A stretch of 62,967 nt of DNA from an uncultured Paracoccaceae bacterium (GTDB taxonomy: Bacteria; Pseudomonadota; Alphaproteobacteria; Rhodobacterales; Rhodobacteraceae): the NCBI GenBank assembly GCA_937916485.1, contig CALFSV010000043.1:1-62967 (forward strand). The letters run 5' to 3'. Positions within the stretch are counted from its first letter, which is position 1; each line of letters opens with the position of its first letter. Positions 8,602-18,764 of this stretch are shown in pieces. Position numbers and translations under genes: made by a program. Below the pieces are notes generated by a model. The model saw only the letters and a program-made list of their open reading frames with translations, was not told the origin of the DNA and did no database searches.

Positions 8602-8838
8602 ACTGGCCCCCTTTGACCCCATTCAAAGCGCCCTACCGGTCCCAACGCCGGTCCCATGTTGCCCTGGCCCTTTGATATCCGGTACAGATCTCTGACCATC
8701 GAGCCGCGACACAGCGACCGACCTAACCGGCACTACCCTTGTAATTCAGGAAAACTGCTTGACCTTTCACCCCTCCACCTGTTGAACCTGCCTGAACTCA
8801 GATACCAAGACAAATCTGCTAAACGGGGCGCGGTTGTT

Positions 8839-10689
8839 ATGGACGATCAGAACAAGAATCTCATCCTTGCGACGGCACTCAGCTTCCTAGTCATATTGAC
8901 CTGGTTCATCCTGTTTCCGCCGGAAGAACCTGTACCAACCTCTGTGCCGGATGCGATCGTTGCTGCGGACCGCAGCGGGCTGGCAACTCCTGATGCGGTT
9001 GGCCCAGCAACGGCCACCGGTGATATCGCGGTTGTCCCCGAAGCAGCGCCAGAGGCTGCGCGCCTGCCAATCATGACGTCCCACCTGACAGGCAGCATCT
9101 CGCTTCAGGGTGGTCGGATCGATGATCTGTCTTTGGCCACCTATCGCGAAACCCTCGACCCGACGTCTGACCTTGTGCGGCTGCTTAGCCCCGTCGGTCA
9201 GGAATTTGCTTATTACACCCTATACGGATGGGCCCCTGGCGCAGGCGTTGACCCAGAGTCGGTCCCCGGCCCTAACACGGTCTGGCAACTGGAAAGCGGC
9301 GAAACACTCACCGCGTCAACCCCAGTGAACCTTGTTTGGGACAACGGCGCTGGACTGGTCTTTCGGCGCAGCATTTCCGTGGACGAGGATTTCATGTTCT
9401 CTGTCCAACAGTCGGTAGAGAACAACAGCACGACCCCGGTCACCCTTGCGCCCTACGGTCTGATCGCCCGACATGGCCGCCCTGATTCCACCACTTTCTT
9501 CATCCTTCACGAGGGTGTGGTCCGCAGAACAGACGGCGAGTTGCAGGAGATCGACTACAAAGGCCTGCCCAAAATGGATGCCGATCCTCGCGGGTTGGGG
9601 CTCTCTGAAACGCTTGAAGCCACGCAGGATGGGTGGATCGGGTTCACCGACAAGTACTGGATGACGACGCTGATCCCCGAACAGGGCACCAGCTTCCGTT
9701 CCATCGCCCGATACAACGAGGCCAGCAACATCTTCCAGACCGAGACGGTGTTCCCGGCTCAGGTGGTGGCAGCGGGTGCGACGGTCACGGCCAACAGCCA
9801 GCTTTTCGCCGGAGCAAAGGAATGGGAGGCCATCCGCGACTACCAGGATAATGGTCAGATCGCAGGCTTTCTCGACTCAATCGACTGGGGCTGGTTCTTT
9901 TTTCTGACCAAGCCAATTTTCTGGCTGCTGCACTTCCTGAACAGCTTTCTGGGAAATATGGGCTGGTCGATCATCCTTCTGACGCTGTGCATCAAGGCGA
10001 TCCTGCTGCCGCTGGCCTATAAATCCTACGTCTCGATGGCCAAGATGAAAGAGCTTCAGCCAGAGATGGAAAAGCTTAAGGAAGCTGCGGGCGACGATCG
10101 CCAGAAGATGCAGCAAGGGATGATGAAGCTGTATAAGGACAACAAGGTAAACCCCGCCTCGGGCTGCTTGCCGATCCTGTTGCAGATCCCGATCTTTTTC
10201 TCTCTCTACAAGGTGATCTTCGTCACCATCGAATTGCGGCATGCCCCGTGGCTTGGCTGGATCCGTGACCTCAGTGCGCCCGATCCATCCTCTATTCTAA
10301 ACCTCTTTGGACTGTTGCCCTATGCGACGCCCGAACCCGGCAGTATCTTCTTCATCTTCTCGCTGGGTGTCCTGCCGATCCTTCTGGGCATCTCCATGTG
10401 GATGCAGCAAAAGCTGAACCCGGCCCCAACAGACCCGACCCAGCAGATGATCTTTGCCTGGATGCCCTGGATATTCATGTTCATGCTGGGATCATTTGCG
10501 AGCGGCCTCGTCCTATACTGGATCGCCAACAACACCATCACCTTCACCCAGCAGTACCTGATCATGCGCAGCCATGGGCATCGGCCGGACGTCTTCGGCA
10601 ACATCCTGTCCAGCTTCAAACGCAAAAAGCCTGAGGCCGTGGCCGCTAACAAGTCGTCAAAGCCCACGAAATCGCCGGGCGGGAAGTGA
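8839..10689 (+). CDS. yidC: Membrane protein insertase YidC
   Basis: The protein has 616 residues from the ATG at 8839 (MDDQNKNLILATALSFLVILTWF). An N-terminal signal anchor is followed by a large periplasmic beta domain to about residue 360. The conserved insertase core begins at GWSIILLTLCIKAILLPLAYKSY, continues through the cytoplasmic helical hairpin, and ends with MPWIFMFMLGSFASGLVLYWIANN. The lysine-rich tail suits ribosome contact. An upstream in-frame ATG at 8656 would add 61 residues that precede the signal anchor and look non-coding. The stop overlaps the MOSC gene. Confidence 0.97.
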   Translation: MDDQNKNLILATALSFLVILTWFILFPPEEPVPTSVPDAIVAADRSGLATPDAVGPATATGDIAVVPEAAPEAARLPIMTSHLTGSISLQGGRIDDLSLATYRETLDPTSDLVRLLSPVGQEFAYYTLYGWAPGAGVDPESVPGPNTVWQLESGETLTASTPVNLVWDNGAGLVFRRSISVDEDFMFSVQQSVENNSTTPVTLAPYGLIARHGRPDSTTFFILHEGVVRRTDGELQEIDYKGLPKMDADPRGLGLSETLEATQDGWIGFTDKYWMTTLIPEQGTSFRSIARYNEASNIFQTETVFPAQVVAAGATVTANSQLFAGAKEWEAIRDYQDNGQIAGFLDSIDWGWFFFLTKPIFWLLHFLNSFLGNMGWSIILLTLCIKAILLPLAYKSYVSMAKMKELQPEMEKLKEAAGDDRQKMQQGMMKLYKDNKVNPASGCLPILLQIPIFFSLYKVIFVTIELRHAPWLGWIRDLSAPDPSSILNLFGLLPYATPEPGSIFFIFSLGVLPILLGISMWMQQKLNPAPTDPTQQMIFAWMPWIFMFMLGSFASGLVLYWIANNTITFTQQYLIMRSHGHRPDVFGNILSSFKRKKPEAVAANKSSKPTKSPGGK

Positions 10690-11447
10690 TGGGCCGGGTC
10701 GCCGCACTCTGGCGGCACCCGATCAAGAGCCACGGCCGGGAGGCGCTGCAAAGCGTGACCCTGTCGCGGGGCCAGACCATGCCGTGGGATCGACAATGGG
10801 CCGTCCTGTCCGGAAACGGTGAGTTTGACGCCGAACAACCGGAATGGGTGCCCTGCAAGAACTTCATGATCGGGACACATACGCCGGGACTGGCCGGCCT
10901 CTGGTCCCAGCTTGATGAGGCAACGGGCCAAGTCATACTGACGCACGCAACGCTTGGAACCTACCAGTTTCATCCCGACATCCCGGATGAGGCGGCAGGT
11001 TTCTTTGAGTGGATCGCACCCCTTACCTCAAGACAACGACCACAGCCTGCCCGGATCGTCGCTGTACCCGGCCGTGGAATGACGGACAGCGATTATCCCT
11101 CCATATCAATCATGAACACAGCCTCGCACCGCGCTGTGGAGGCCCAACTGGGCCGAGAGTTTGAACCGGAACGCTGGCGCGGCAACATCTGGATCGACGG
11201 TCTTTCCGCATGGGAGGAATGGGGCTGGATCGGCAAAGAGCTGCGGATCGGAACAGCGACCCTTGTCGTCCGGGAACGCATCCAGCGTTGCCTTCACACA
11301 ACCGCCAACCCCAAATCAGGGGAGAGCGACGTCGATACCCTCGGGGCGCTCAAACAAGGTTGGGGCCATCACGACTTTGGCCTCTATGCAGAAGTCGTCG
11401 CTGGGGGTCGCGTTGACCTGGGCGATCAGGCAGAAGAGAACGCATGA
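10689..11447 (+). CDS. MOSC domain-containing protein
   Basis: The protein has 252 residues from ATG 10689, which shares one base with the yidC stop; the preceding GTG at 10686 is an alternative. It has the MOSC pattern: an N-terminal beta-barrel part with HPIKS, then SISIMNTAS, RGNIWIDGL.AWEE..W and a C-terminal Cys in ERIQRCLHTTANP. The domain is shared with molybdenum cofactor sulfurases and YiiM-like enzymes that carry sulfur on a cysteine. The substrate here is unknown. It sits between yidC and engB in an overlapping chain. Confidence 0.85.
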   Translation: MGRVAALWRHPIKSHGREALQSVTLSRGQTMPWDRQWAVLSGNGEFDAEQPEWVPCKNFMIGTHTPGLAGLWSQLDEATGQVILTHATLGTYQFHPDIPDEAAGFFEWIAPLTSRQRPQPARIVAVPGRGMTDSDYPSISIMNTASHRAVEAQLGREFEPERWRGNIWIDGLSAWEEWGWIGKELRIGTATLVVRERIQRCLHTTANPKSGESDVDTLGALKQGWGHHDFGLYAEVVAGGRVDLGDQAEENA

Positions 11448-12097
11448 TGCAACTGACCTTTCCCATCGCCGAAGAGCCCGACGCGGCCGCCCTTGAAAAG
11501 GGACGGCTCTTGTTTGCCGGACCCGTCGATTTCGTCAAAGGGGTGGTCGCCATGTCCGGCCTGCCCCCCGCCGACCGGGCCGAGGTTTGTTTTGCCGGGC
11601 GCTCCAATGTGGGCAAGTCGTCCCTGATCAACGCCGTGACGGGGCGCAAGTCCATCGCCCGGGCCTCCAACACACCGGGACGGACGCAAGAGATCAACTT
11701 TTTCACCACCGGACCAGAGTATTATCTGGTCGATCTGCCCGGCTATGGCTATGCCCAAGCCCCGCTGGCCGTGGTCGAGAAATGGCAAAAGCTGCTGAAG
11801 TCTTATCTTGCCGGTCGCCCTACCCTACGGCGGGCCTTCGTCCTGATCGACGCCCGGCACGGCGCCAAACCTGTCGACGAAGAAATCATGTCCCTGCTCG
11901 ACAAGGCGGCCGTCCCCTTCCAATGCGTCATGACCAAGATCGACAAGGTCAACGCCGCTGAACTGGACGCATCGCTTGTCACCACGCGGGCCGCCCTGTC
12001 CCGCCATCCCGCCGCTTATCCAGAATTGCTTTTGACCTCGTCCGAAAAGGGCGATGGCATTGGCACCCTGCGGGCCATAATTGCCGGCATCAACTAG
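11444..12097 (+). CDS. engB: Ribosome biogenesis GTP-binding protein EngB/YihA/YsxC
   Basis: The protein has 217 residues with the GTPase motifs in order: G1 GRSNVGKSS (52-60), G2 T in NTPGRTQEINFF, G3 DLPGYGYA, G4 TKID and G5 TSSEKGDG. The NVGKSS and PGYGYA elements identify the EngB family, needed for large-subunit assembly. The start overlaps the MOSC stop (ATGA). Confidence 0.97.
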   Translation: MMQLTFPIAEEPDAAALEKGRLLFAGPVDFVKGVVAMSGLPPADRAEVCFAGRSNVGKSSLINAVTGRKSIARASNTPGRTQEINFFTTGPEYYLVDLPGYGYAQAPLAVVEKWQKLLKSYLAGRPTLRRAFVLIDARHGAKPVDEEIMSLLDKAAVPFQCVMTKIDKVNAAELDASLVTTRAALSRHPAAYPELLLTSSEKGDGIGTLRAIIAGIN

Positions 12098-12124
12098 GCG
12101 GACTTTGGCAGAGAGGCCACGACA

Positions 12125-13018
12125 ATGAGGACCCAGAACATGAACCGAGACTGGCTTGCCACCGCCCGCACCCTGTCCGAGGCCCTGCCCTACATGCAGC
12201 GCTATTCGGGGGCGGTTGTGGTCGTGAAATTCGGCGGCAATGCGATGGGTGACGACTATGCCATGGCGCAGTTTGCCCGCGATATCGTGCTGATGCGGCA
12301 GGTTGGCGTGAACCCGGTGGTGGTCCACGGTGGCGGCCCGATGATTAACGAGATGCTAGCCAAGCTTGGCATCCAATCCGAATTCGTCCGGGGCAAGCGG
12401 GTCACGGACAAAGCCACAGTCCAGGTCGTCGAGATGGTTCTGACCGGACTGGTGAACAAGCGGATCGTGCAGGCCATCATGGACGAAGGCGGCCGCGCCG
12501 TCGGACTGTCGGGCAAGGACGACGATCTGATGGTGGCCGAACCCGACGATCCCGAACTGGGCTTCGTCGGTCGGCCCTGCGAGATGAATGTCCAGGTCCT
12601 GCGCGATCTGTTCAAGGCCGGCATCATCCCCGTCGTGGCCCCCGTCGCGACTGGCATGAACTCGAACGAGACATTCAACGTCAACGGCGACACAGCGGCT
12701 GGCGCCATCGCGGGTGCACTTCAGGCGGACCGGCTGTTGCTCTTGACTGACGTACCAGGGGTCAAGGACTCAAGTGGCCAGATCGTCACCCAACTCAGCC
12801 CCGATCAGGTCCGCGAGATGATCGCGGATGGCACCATCGCTGGCGGCATGATCCCCAAGACGGAAACAGCATTGGCAGCCCTTGACGCCGGTGTCAGGGC
12901 CGTCGTCATCCTTGACGGCAGGCTTCCCAACGCCAGCCTGCTTGAGCTGTTTACCGAGCATGGCGCAGGCTCCATCATCCGCTCGACGGAGCCTCGGGTG
13001 AAACCGCACCGACCATGA
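12125..13018 (+). CDS. argB: Acetylglutamate kinase
   Basis: The protein has 297 residues. It reads [21 protein letters not shown], a substrate-binding region, [15 protein letters not shown] and LLTDVPGV, which are the amino-acid kinase motifs of ArgB. It phosphorylates N-acetyl-L-glutamate in the second step of arginine synthesis and is usually feedback-inhibited by arginine. A GAGAGG site precedes ATG 12125; a second ATG at 12140 is possible. The stop overlaps the next gene (ATGA). Confidence 0.97.
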   Translation: MRTQNMNRDWLATARTLSEALPYMQRYSGAVVVVKFGGNAMGDDYAMAQFARDIVLMRQVGVNPVVVHGGGPMINEMLAKLGIQSEFVRGKRVTDKATVQVVEMVLTGLVNKRIVQAIMDEGGRAVGLSGKDDDLMVAEPDDPELGFVGRPCEMNVQVLRDLFKAGIIPVVAPVATGMNSNETFNVNGDTAAGAIAGALQADRLLLLTDVPGVKDSSGQIVTQLSPDQVREMIADGTIAGGMIPKTETALAALDAGVRAVVILDGRLPNASLLELFTEHGAGSIIRSTEPRVKPHRP

Positions 13019-13665
13019 CCCTGACCGCGACCATTCAGGTCCTGGCGGCCCAGAACGGCCTGATGGTAGCGGGGCATGCGCCGGTCCTGCCCGAGGACGG
13101 GCTGCATACGTCGATCCGTTCAGTGCTCATGCTCGCACCGAATGAGCCGTCCTTTTGGCCGCAGGTTTCGACAGAAGCTGAATTCGAGGATGGCGCGCCA
13201 GACCCGCTGGATCGCTGGTCGCGGCGGGTGATTGGCAAGCTTGCCTGCGACACCGGGACCAAGGCCTACTTCCCCTTCGGCGGCCCGCCGTTTCAGCCCT
13301 TCATCAGCTGGGCCACACGCTCTGGCCGGGCCTGGCCCTCACCAGCCGGACTCCTGGTCCATGACAGTGCCGGGCTCTTCATCTCGTACCGCGGCGCCAT
13401 TGGACTGACGACAGAAGCATCACCTGCTCCAGAACCCTCACCATGCGTAACCTGCGCAGACCAGCCCTGCCGCACGGCCTGCCCGGCCGGCGCCCTTACT
13501 CCGGCGGGCTATGACGTCCCGTCCTGCAAATCCTGGCTCGATACGGCGGCAGGCAGCATCTGCAGGACCGGTGGCTGCCTTGTGCGCCGGGTCTGCCCGG
13601 TTGGCGCCTCCAGACGGCTGCCAGCTCAATCGGCCTTCCACATGGAGGCCTTCGCCCCAAGATGA
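13015..13665 (+). CDS. Small iron-sulfur (ferredoxin-like) protein, QueG-like C-terminal half
   Basis: The protein has 216 residues. The C-terminal half has [18 protein letters not shown], then further cysteines in SCKSWL, CRTGGC and VCPVGA, a pattern compatible with two [4Fe-4S] clusters as in epoxyqueuosine reductase. The N-terminal part ([13 protein letters not shown]...) resembles the start of a shortened QueG-like fold but lacks most of the cobalamin-binding domain. It is probably an electron-transfer or orphan reductase protein. It overlaps argB and the phosphatase gene by 4 bases on each side, so it is part of the same operon. Confidence 0.75.
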   Translation: MTLTATIQVLAAQNGLMVAGHAPVLPEDGLHTSIRSVLMLAPNEPSFWPQVSTEAEFEDGAPDPLDRWSRRVIGKLACDTGTKAYFPFGGPPFQPFISWATRSGRAWPSPAGLLVHDSAGLFISYRGAIGLTTEASPAPEPSPCVTCADQPCRTACPAGALTPAGYDVPSCKSWLDTAAGSICRTGGCLVRRVCPVGASRRLPAQSAFHMEAFAPR

Positions 13666-14177
13666 CCCTGACCCTCGTTCTGATCCGTCATGCGAAATCA
13701 AGCTGGGATGCCCCATTCTCAGAGGATCACGCAAGGGTGCTCAACACGCGCGGACGGGCTGCGGCCCCCGTCATGGGACGGTGGATCGCTGAAAAGGGAT
13801 ATTGCCCCGATCAGGTTCTGTGCTCGGACGCTGCAAGAACTTTTGAAACGCTGGCGCTCATGCTGCCGGAATGGCCGATACGGCCTCAGGTGCTGACACT
13901 CAGCCCCCTCTACCATGCTAGCCCCACAGGAATGATCGACCAGTTGCGCAAGGCGACGGGGCAGACGGTGGCCCTGGTGGGCCACAACCCGGGCATCGGC
14001 AGCCTTGCCTGCGGCCTCTTGCCCACACGACCAGCCCATCCGCGCTACGCGGACTATCCCACCTGCGCCACGGCAATCATCGCCTTCAAGACGACTGAAT
14101 GGTCCAAAATCGGGGCCGGACAAGGGACCCTGGTCGATTTCGCCATTCCCGCCGATCTGATGGGCCGCAACGACTAA
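13662..14177 (+). CDS. SixA-like histidine phosphatase family protein
   Basis: The protein has 171 residues. The catalytic RHA motif is LVLIRHAKSSWD near the N-terminus, the second histidine is in VALVGHNPGIG, and CSDAARTFET provides the substrate-pocket arginine. These define the short RHG/SixA branch of histidine phosphatases, some of which dephosphorylate phosphohistidine proteins. The target is unknown. It is the last gene of the yidC-argB chain and converges on bztD. Confidence 0.9.
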   Translation: MTLTLVLIRHAKSSWDAPFSEDHARVLNTRGRAAAPVMGRWIAEKGYCPDQVLCSDAARTFETLALMLPEWPIRPQVLTLSPLYHASPTGMIDQLRKATGQTVALVGHNPGIGSLACGLLPTRPAHPRYADYPTCATAIIAFKTTEWSKIGAGQGTLVDFAIPADLMGRND

Positions 14178-14195
14178 AGGGTAAACCTGACGGTT

Positions 14196-14226
14196 CCCCC
14201 TTCGCTTCGTTCCAAATACTCAAAAA
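14196..14226 (+). repeat. Dispersed motif CCCCTTCGCT...AAATACTCA, copy 1
   Basis: It lies in the 58-bp gap between the convergent SixA-like gene and bztD. It shares a 10-base left block and a 9-base right block with the copies at 48326-48355 (minus) and 58872-58899. The spacing is fixed at seven partly conserved bases. It is followed by an A run. Confidence 0.65.
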
Positions 14227-14235
14227 TCAGCGCGC

Positions 14236-15027
14236 TCAGTGGCCCAGGATCTGGCTCAGGAACAACTTGGTCCGATCCGACTGAGGATTGTTGAAGAACT
14301 CTTTCGGTTCGTTCTGCTCCACGATCTGGCCCTGGTCCATAAAGATGACGCGGTTCGCCACGGCCTGGGCAAAGCCCATCTCGTGGGTCACGCACAGCAT
14401 CGTCATGCCCTCTTCGGCAAGCTCGATCATGGTATCAAGGACCTCCTTGATCATCTCCGGGTCCAACGCTGAAGTCGGCTCGTCAAACAGCATGATGCGC
14501 GGCTTCATGCACAGCGACCGGGCAATTGCCACTCGCTGCTGCTGACCGCCGGATAACTGTCCGGGATACTTGTTGGCCTGCTCGGGGATCTTCACCTTTT
14601 CAAGGAAATGCATCGCCGTTTCCTCGGCTTCCTTCTTGGGTGTCTTGCGGACCCAGATCGGTGCCAGGGTGCAATTCTCAAGGATCGTCAGGTGCGGAAA
14701 CAGGTTGAAGTGCTGAAAGCACATGCCGACTTCCGACCGGATCTTGTCGATGTTTTTCAGATCCGATGACAGTTCAGTCCCGTCGACCATGATGGTCCCA
14801 GCCTGGTGCTCTTCGAGACGGTTGATGCAGCGGATCAGCGTCGACTTGCCCGATCCGGAGGGGCCGCAGATCACGATCCGCTCCCCCCGGTAAACGGTCA
14901 GATTGATGTCGCGCAGGACGTGGAACGTCCCGAACCACTTGTTCATCTGGTCGATCTGAATGGCCACCTCGTCAGAGACCGTCATGTGGCTCCGGTCGAT
15001 GTCGCGGTCGATAGCGAGTTCGGACAT
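14236..15027 (-). CDS. bztD: Glutamate/glutamine/aspartate/asparagine ABC transporter, ATP-binding protein BztD
   Basis: The protein has 263 residues with Walker [10 protein letters not shown], signature [10 protein letters not shown], Walker [15 protein letters not shown] and switch His in CVTHEMGFA. It reads as a polar amino-acid importer ATPase throughout. It is encoded 11 bp after the BztC permease gene and closes the bztABCD operon. It powers uptake of acidic amino acids and their amides through BztB/BztC. Confidence 0.95.
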   Translation of the reverse strand: MSELAIDRDIDRSHMTVSDEVAIQIDQMNKWFGTFHVLRDINLTVYRGERIVICGPSGSGKSTLIRCINRLEEHQAGTIMVDGTELSSDLKNIDKIRSEVGMCFQHFNLFPHLTILENCTLAPIWVRKTPKKEAEETAMHFLEKVKIPEQANKYPGQLSGGQQQRVAIARSLCMKPRIMLFDEPTSALDPEMIKEVLDTMIELAEEGMTMLCVTHEMGFAQAVANRVIFMDQGQIVEQNEPKEFFNNPQSDRTKLFLSQILGH

Positions 15028-15038
15028 TTGTGGTCTCC

Positions 15039-16355
15039 TTACCGGTTTTCGCGTTGGAGCTTACGCTCGAGGAACAGGGAATACCGACCCATGCTGTAAC
15101 AGAAGATAAAGAACAGCAGGCCGATGAAGACAAAGAGCTCCCAGTAGATCCCGTTCCAGTCGGTCGAGGCGCGGATAGCGTTCGACAGGCCGATGGGGTC
15201 AAAGAGCCCGATAAAGACGACAAGGGTTGTGTCTTTGAACAGCCCGATAAAGGTGTTCACAATACCCGGGATCGAGATCTTGAGGGCCTGGGGCAGGATG
15301 ATCAGCCGCATGGACTGCCAGTAATCCAGACCAAGGCTGTCGGCCCCTTCGTACTGCCCCTTGGGCAATGCAGCCAGACCGCCACGTACCACCTCAGCGA
15401 TATAGGCCGAGGAGAACAGCGTCACCATGATGATGACACGCAGGGTCAGGTCAAAGGTCGTCCCCGGTGGCAGGAAGTAGCCAAGGATCAGCTGGGCCGT
15501 GAACAGCCAGACGATCAGCGGCACGCCCCGGATGACCTCAATGAAGGCGACCGAGACCTTGTTGATGATGAACAGGTCCGATTGCCGCCCCAAGGCCAGC
15601 AGAATGCCAAGCGGCATGGACAACACAATCCCCGACACCCCGATGATCACCGACAAGGTAAATCCGCCGAAGCTGCGGGACTCCACAAAGGGCAGTCCGA
15701 TCGGGGCGACGGCTGTCAAGGCGCCGGCGATCGGTCCGGCAAGGAACATCCAGAACAGGACCGGGGCAATGATCGACCCAAGGACTGAAACCAGCGCACC
15801 GGCAACACGACCCAACAGTACGAAGGCCGCGTAGCCAACGCCAAAGCCAACTGCGACCGTGATCGGCCCCCAGATAGATCCCCCCCAAAGCAGAGAGAAC
15901 ATCACAAACGGCGAGGCCGCCGAGAACCACAACAACTTGCGTGGCAGAGATACGAACAACACCGGAGCGATGGCGACGAGAAAGGCCACCAGAGCCATGA
16001 CGGGCCGCCAATAGGCGTCATTTGGGTAGAAGCCGAAAAGCAACTGCTCCCACCGATCTGTGATGACGGCAAAGCAGGCCGATGGCACGCCCGGACCGAC
16101 GGTCGCGTCCCTGATCTCGCGGCATTCGTTCAACGACGACGCAGACCAGACGGAATTGGCGAGCCATGGGTAAAGGTGGGCGACGATCCAGTAGATGACA
16201 TAGATCGAGCCAAGCGTCAGGACCGAGTTGAGGACACTGGAGAAGAGGTTCTCCCGGATCCATTTGACGACCCCCCGCTCAAGCGTGGGGGGAGCAGACT
16301 CGGGGAGCATCTTGTCCCGGACAAAGCCGACAGACTGCGCGTTGGTGTCGGACAT
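15039..16355 (-). CDS. bztC: Amino-acid ABC transporter permease BztC
   Basis: The 438 residues are much longer than the usual 220-residue permease. An extended N-terminal membrane region (about 60 to 240) precedes the core, which contains the ATPase-coupling EAA-type loop [27 protein letters not shown]. The long form is typical of BztC/AapM. The gene is one base from the bztB stop. It forms the inner-membrane channel together with BztB. Confidence 0.95.
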   Translation of the reverse strand: MSDTNAQSVGFVRDKMLPESAPPTLERGVVKWIRENLFSSVLNSVLTLGSIYVIYWIVAHLYPWLANSVWSASSLNECREIRDATVGPGVPSACFAVITDRWEQLLFGFYPNDAYWRPVMALVAFLVAIAPVLFVSLPRKLLWFSAASPFVMFSLLWGGSIWGPITVAVGFGVGYAAFVLLGRVAGALVSVLGSIIAPVLFWMFLAGPIAGALTAVAPIGLPFVESRSFGGFTLSVIIGVSGIVLSMPLGILLALGRQSDLFIINKVSVAFIEVIRGVPLIVWLFTAQLILGYFLPPGTTFDLTLRVIIMVTLFSSAYIAEVVRGGLAALPKGQYEGADSLGLDYWQSMRLIILPQALKISIPGIVNTFIGLFKDTTLVVFIGLFDPIGLSNAIRASTDWNGIYWELFVFIGLLFFIFCYSMGRYSLFLERKLQRENR

Positions 16356-16356
16356 C

Positions 16357-17571
16357 TCAGCGCTCCTTCAGCTTTTTGGAATTGTTGTAGACGTTCATCA
16401 GACTGGAAATGATCAGGCTAAGCGCGAGGTAGAACATCCCCAGCAAGAGCATCCCCTCCAGCTCGCGACCGGTCTGGTTGATGGTGATGCCACCCAAGGT
16501 CGCGCGCACGTCCATGTATCCAACCGCGATGGCCAGCGATGAGTTCTTGGTGAGGTTCAGGAACTGAGAGATGAGCGGCGGAATGATGACCCGCAGCGCT
16601 TGGGGCAGGATGACAAGGTTCATGGTCCGGTTTGGACGTAGACCCAGCGCAAACGACGCCTCTGTCTGGCCTTTGGACACAGACAGGATACCCGCCCGCA
16701 CAATCTCGGCAATGAACGCACCGGTATAAAGCGACAGCGCGACCCAGAGGGCAATCAGCGAGTTTCGGAGCTGGAGGCCGCCCTGAAAGTTAAATCCGCC
16801 CAACACTGGATACTCAAGCGACACGGGCCGACCGAGGATGAAGTAGAAAAGAAACGTCGGAATGATTGCGATAGCAAGCGCGGGCCATGTCATCGGCAAA
16901 AGGCGGCCAGTATCGAACAGGACCTTCTTGGCATAGCGCCGGTACAGGATCGCCCCGATAATCGAAGCGATGAAGACGGCGATAAGGATACCGGAATTTG
17001 GCCCCCAAATCGGGTTGGGAATGAAAACGCCACGATTGGTGATGGCCACCGATTCGCTGAACAACATCGAAGCATCACCGCCTTCGCGGAAATCGCGCGG
17101 CTGAGGCGTGCTTTCAGTCAGCAAGGCAAAGATCAGAACGATCCAAAGCAGTAGCGGTACGTTGCGAAACGCTTCGACATAAACCGCCATCAGGCGCGAC
17201 ACGATCCAGTTCTTGGACAGTCGCAGCACGCCGACGAGAACACCGATCACCGTAGCGGTGACACATCCCAAAAAGGCGACAAGTAGCGTATTGGCGATGC
17301 CGACAAGTGCCGCACGCCCATGCGACATGCTATTGTCATAGGGAATGAGCATCTGGTTGATGTCATAGCCTGCTCGCGAGGACAGGAAGCCAAAGTCGAA
17401 GTCCTTACCAAGGGCTTCGAGGTTCTGGATCGTGTTTGATATGAGCCAGGAAAAGGCGAGGACGAGAAGGATCAGCGCGACCGTCTGGATGGTCAAAGAT
17501 CTGTATCGGGTGTCATATATGAGTTGGCTAAGCCGAAACCCCGGTTTCGGCGGATCTGTTATCGTCGACAT
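16357..17571 (-). CDS. bztB: Amino-acid ABC transporter permease BztB
   Basis: The protein has 404 residues. The permease core shows ASFALGLRPNRTMNLVILPQALRVIIPPLISQFLNLTKNSSLA, the coupling loop and the following conserved helix. As in AapQ/BztB, extra hydrophobic segments are inserted between the first and the later transmembrane helices. It is separated from bztA by 150 bp that include a strong hairpin. Confidence 0.95.
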   Translation of the reverse strand: MSTITDPPKPGFRLSQLIYDTRYRSLTIQTVALILLVLAFSWLISNTIQNLEALGKDFDFGFLSSRAGYDINQMLIPYDNSMSHGRAALVGIANTLLVAFLGCVTATVIGVLVGVLRLSKNWIVSRLMAVYVEAFRNVPLLLWIVLIFALLTESTPQPRDFREGGDASMLFSESVAITNRGVFIPNPIWGPNSGILIAVFIASIIGAILYRRYAKKVLFDTGRLLPMTWPALAIAIIPTFLFYFILGRPVSLEYPVLGGFNFQGGLQLRNSLIALWVALSLYTGAFIAEIVRAGILSVSKGQTEASFALGLRPNRTMNLVILPQALRVIIPPLISQFLNLTKNSSLAIAVGYMDVRATLGGITINQTGRELEGMLLLGMFYLALSLIISSLMNVYNNSKKLKER

Positions 17572-17680
17572 CTTTGTACTCCCCGGCGAGTGAGCATTGC
17601 CGCGGTGTCACGCCGGTTCGCCCGACTGTGCCCGATGGCCGCCCCTGCGACTGTCGTGTCGCGTTATCTATTTGGTGGAA

Positions 17681-17710
17681 TGGGGCGCAGACCTTTCGAT
17701 CCGCGCCCCA
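17681..17710 (-). terminator. Intercistronic hairpin between bztA and bztB
   Basis: A perfect 8-bp stem is formed by TGGGGCGC (17681-17688) and GCGCCCCA (17703-17710) with a 14-base loop, 11 bp after the bztA stop. There is no T run, so it is more likely an RNA-stabilising or attenuating structure than a full terminator. It would favour the abundant binding protein over the membrane components. The rest of the 150-bp gap shows nothing assignable. Confidence 0.6.
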
Positions 17711-17721
17711 TCCAAGCCGAC

Positions 17722-18738
17722 TTAGCGGAACGGCGGAGTGTAAAGCAGACCACCATCGGTCCACTGGGCGTTCAGACCACGCGCCAGACCGATCGGAGTG
17801 CTTTCACCGATGTTGCTTTCGAACAGTTCGCTGTAGTTGCCGACAGCAGCGATGATGTCTGCAGCCCAGCTCGCTTCGAGACCCAGCATAGCGCCCAGTT
17901 CACCTTCGGTGCCAAGCATACGGTTGATCTCGGGGTTGTTGGTCGGTGCAGCGGCAAGTTCTGCCACGTTCTCGGAGGTCACGCCCAGCTCTTCTGCTGC
18001 GATGAGCGTGTTGAGCGACCAACGCACGACATCAGCCCATTCGCTGTCGCCATGACGGACCAGCGGGCCAAGCGGCTCTTTGGAGATGATCTCGGGCAGG
18101 ATGACCCAGTCAGATGCATTCTCAAAGGTTGCACGGCTGGCAGCAAGACCAGAGGCGTCCGTGGTGTAGACGTCGCAAGCACCGGCAAGCAGCTGCTGCA
18201 GAGCTTCTGCGTTGGTCTCGATCGGCACGGGCTCGTAGCTGATGGAGTTGACGCGGAAGAAGTCGGCCAGGTTCAACTCGGTGGTGGTGCCGGTCTGAAT
18301 GCAGACAGTTGCGCCATCAAGCTCGTTGGCAGAGGACACGCCGAGCTCACGGGGAGCCATAAAGCCCTGACCGTCGTAGTAGTTCACACCTACGAATTCG
18401 AACTTCAGGTCAACATCGCGCGAGAATGTCCAGGTGGTGTTACGCGCCAGCATGTCGATCTCACCGGACGCAAGAGCCGTAAAACGGGTCTGGCCAGTGG
18501 TCGGCACAAAGGTGACGGCTTCTGGATCCCCGAGGACGGCGGTCGCAACCGCGCGGCAAACGCCCACATCGAAACCTTCCCAAACACCGTCGGCGTCGGG
18601 AGCAGCAAAACCGACGAGGCCGGTCGACACGCCACAGTTCAGTGTGCCGCGGGCTTTAACGTCGTCGAGTGTAGCAGCACCTGCCACACCAGCGGCAAGT
18701 CCAGCAGTTGCCAGCACGCCTAGAAACACGGTCTTCAT
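17722..18738 (-). CDS. bztA: Periplasmic glutamate/glutamine/aspartate/asparagine-binding protein BztA
   Basis: The protein has 338 residues. A signal peptide (MKTVFLGVLATAGLAAGVAGA) ends in an AGA/ATLDD signal peptidase I site, with no lipobox cysteine. The mature protein is a class 3 solute-binding protein: LNCGVSTGLVGF, WEGFDVGVCRAVA, FTALASGEIDML and GQGFM follow in order. It captures the amino acid and delivers it to BztBC. A GAGG ribosome-binding site precedes the start. Confidence 0.95.
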   Translation of the reverse strand: MKTVFLGVLATAGLAAGVAGAATLDDVKARGTLNCGVSTGLVGFAAPDADGVWEGFDVGVCRAVATAVLGDPEAVTFVPTTGQTRFTALASGEIDMLARNTTWTFSRDVDLKFEFVGVNYYDGQGFMAPRELGVSSANELDGATVCIQTGTTTELNLADFFRVNSISYEPVPIETNAEALQQLLAGACDVYTTDASGLAASRATFENASDWVILPEIISKEPLGPLVRHGDSEWADVVRWSLNTLIAAEELGVTSENVAELAAAPTNNPEINRMLGTEGELGAMLGLEASWAADIIAAVGNYSELFESNIGESTPIGLARGLNAQWTDGGLLYTPPFR

Positions 18739-18764
18739 GTTAGTTACCTCTTCCTGTTTTTACT

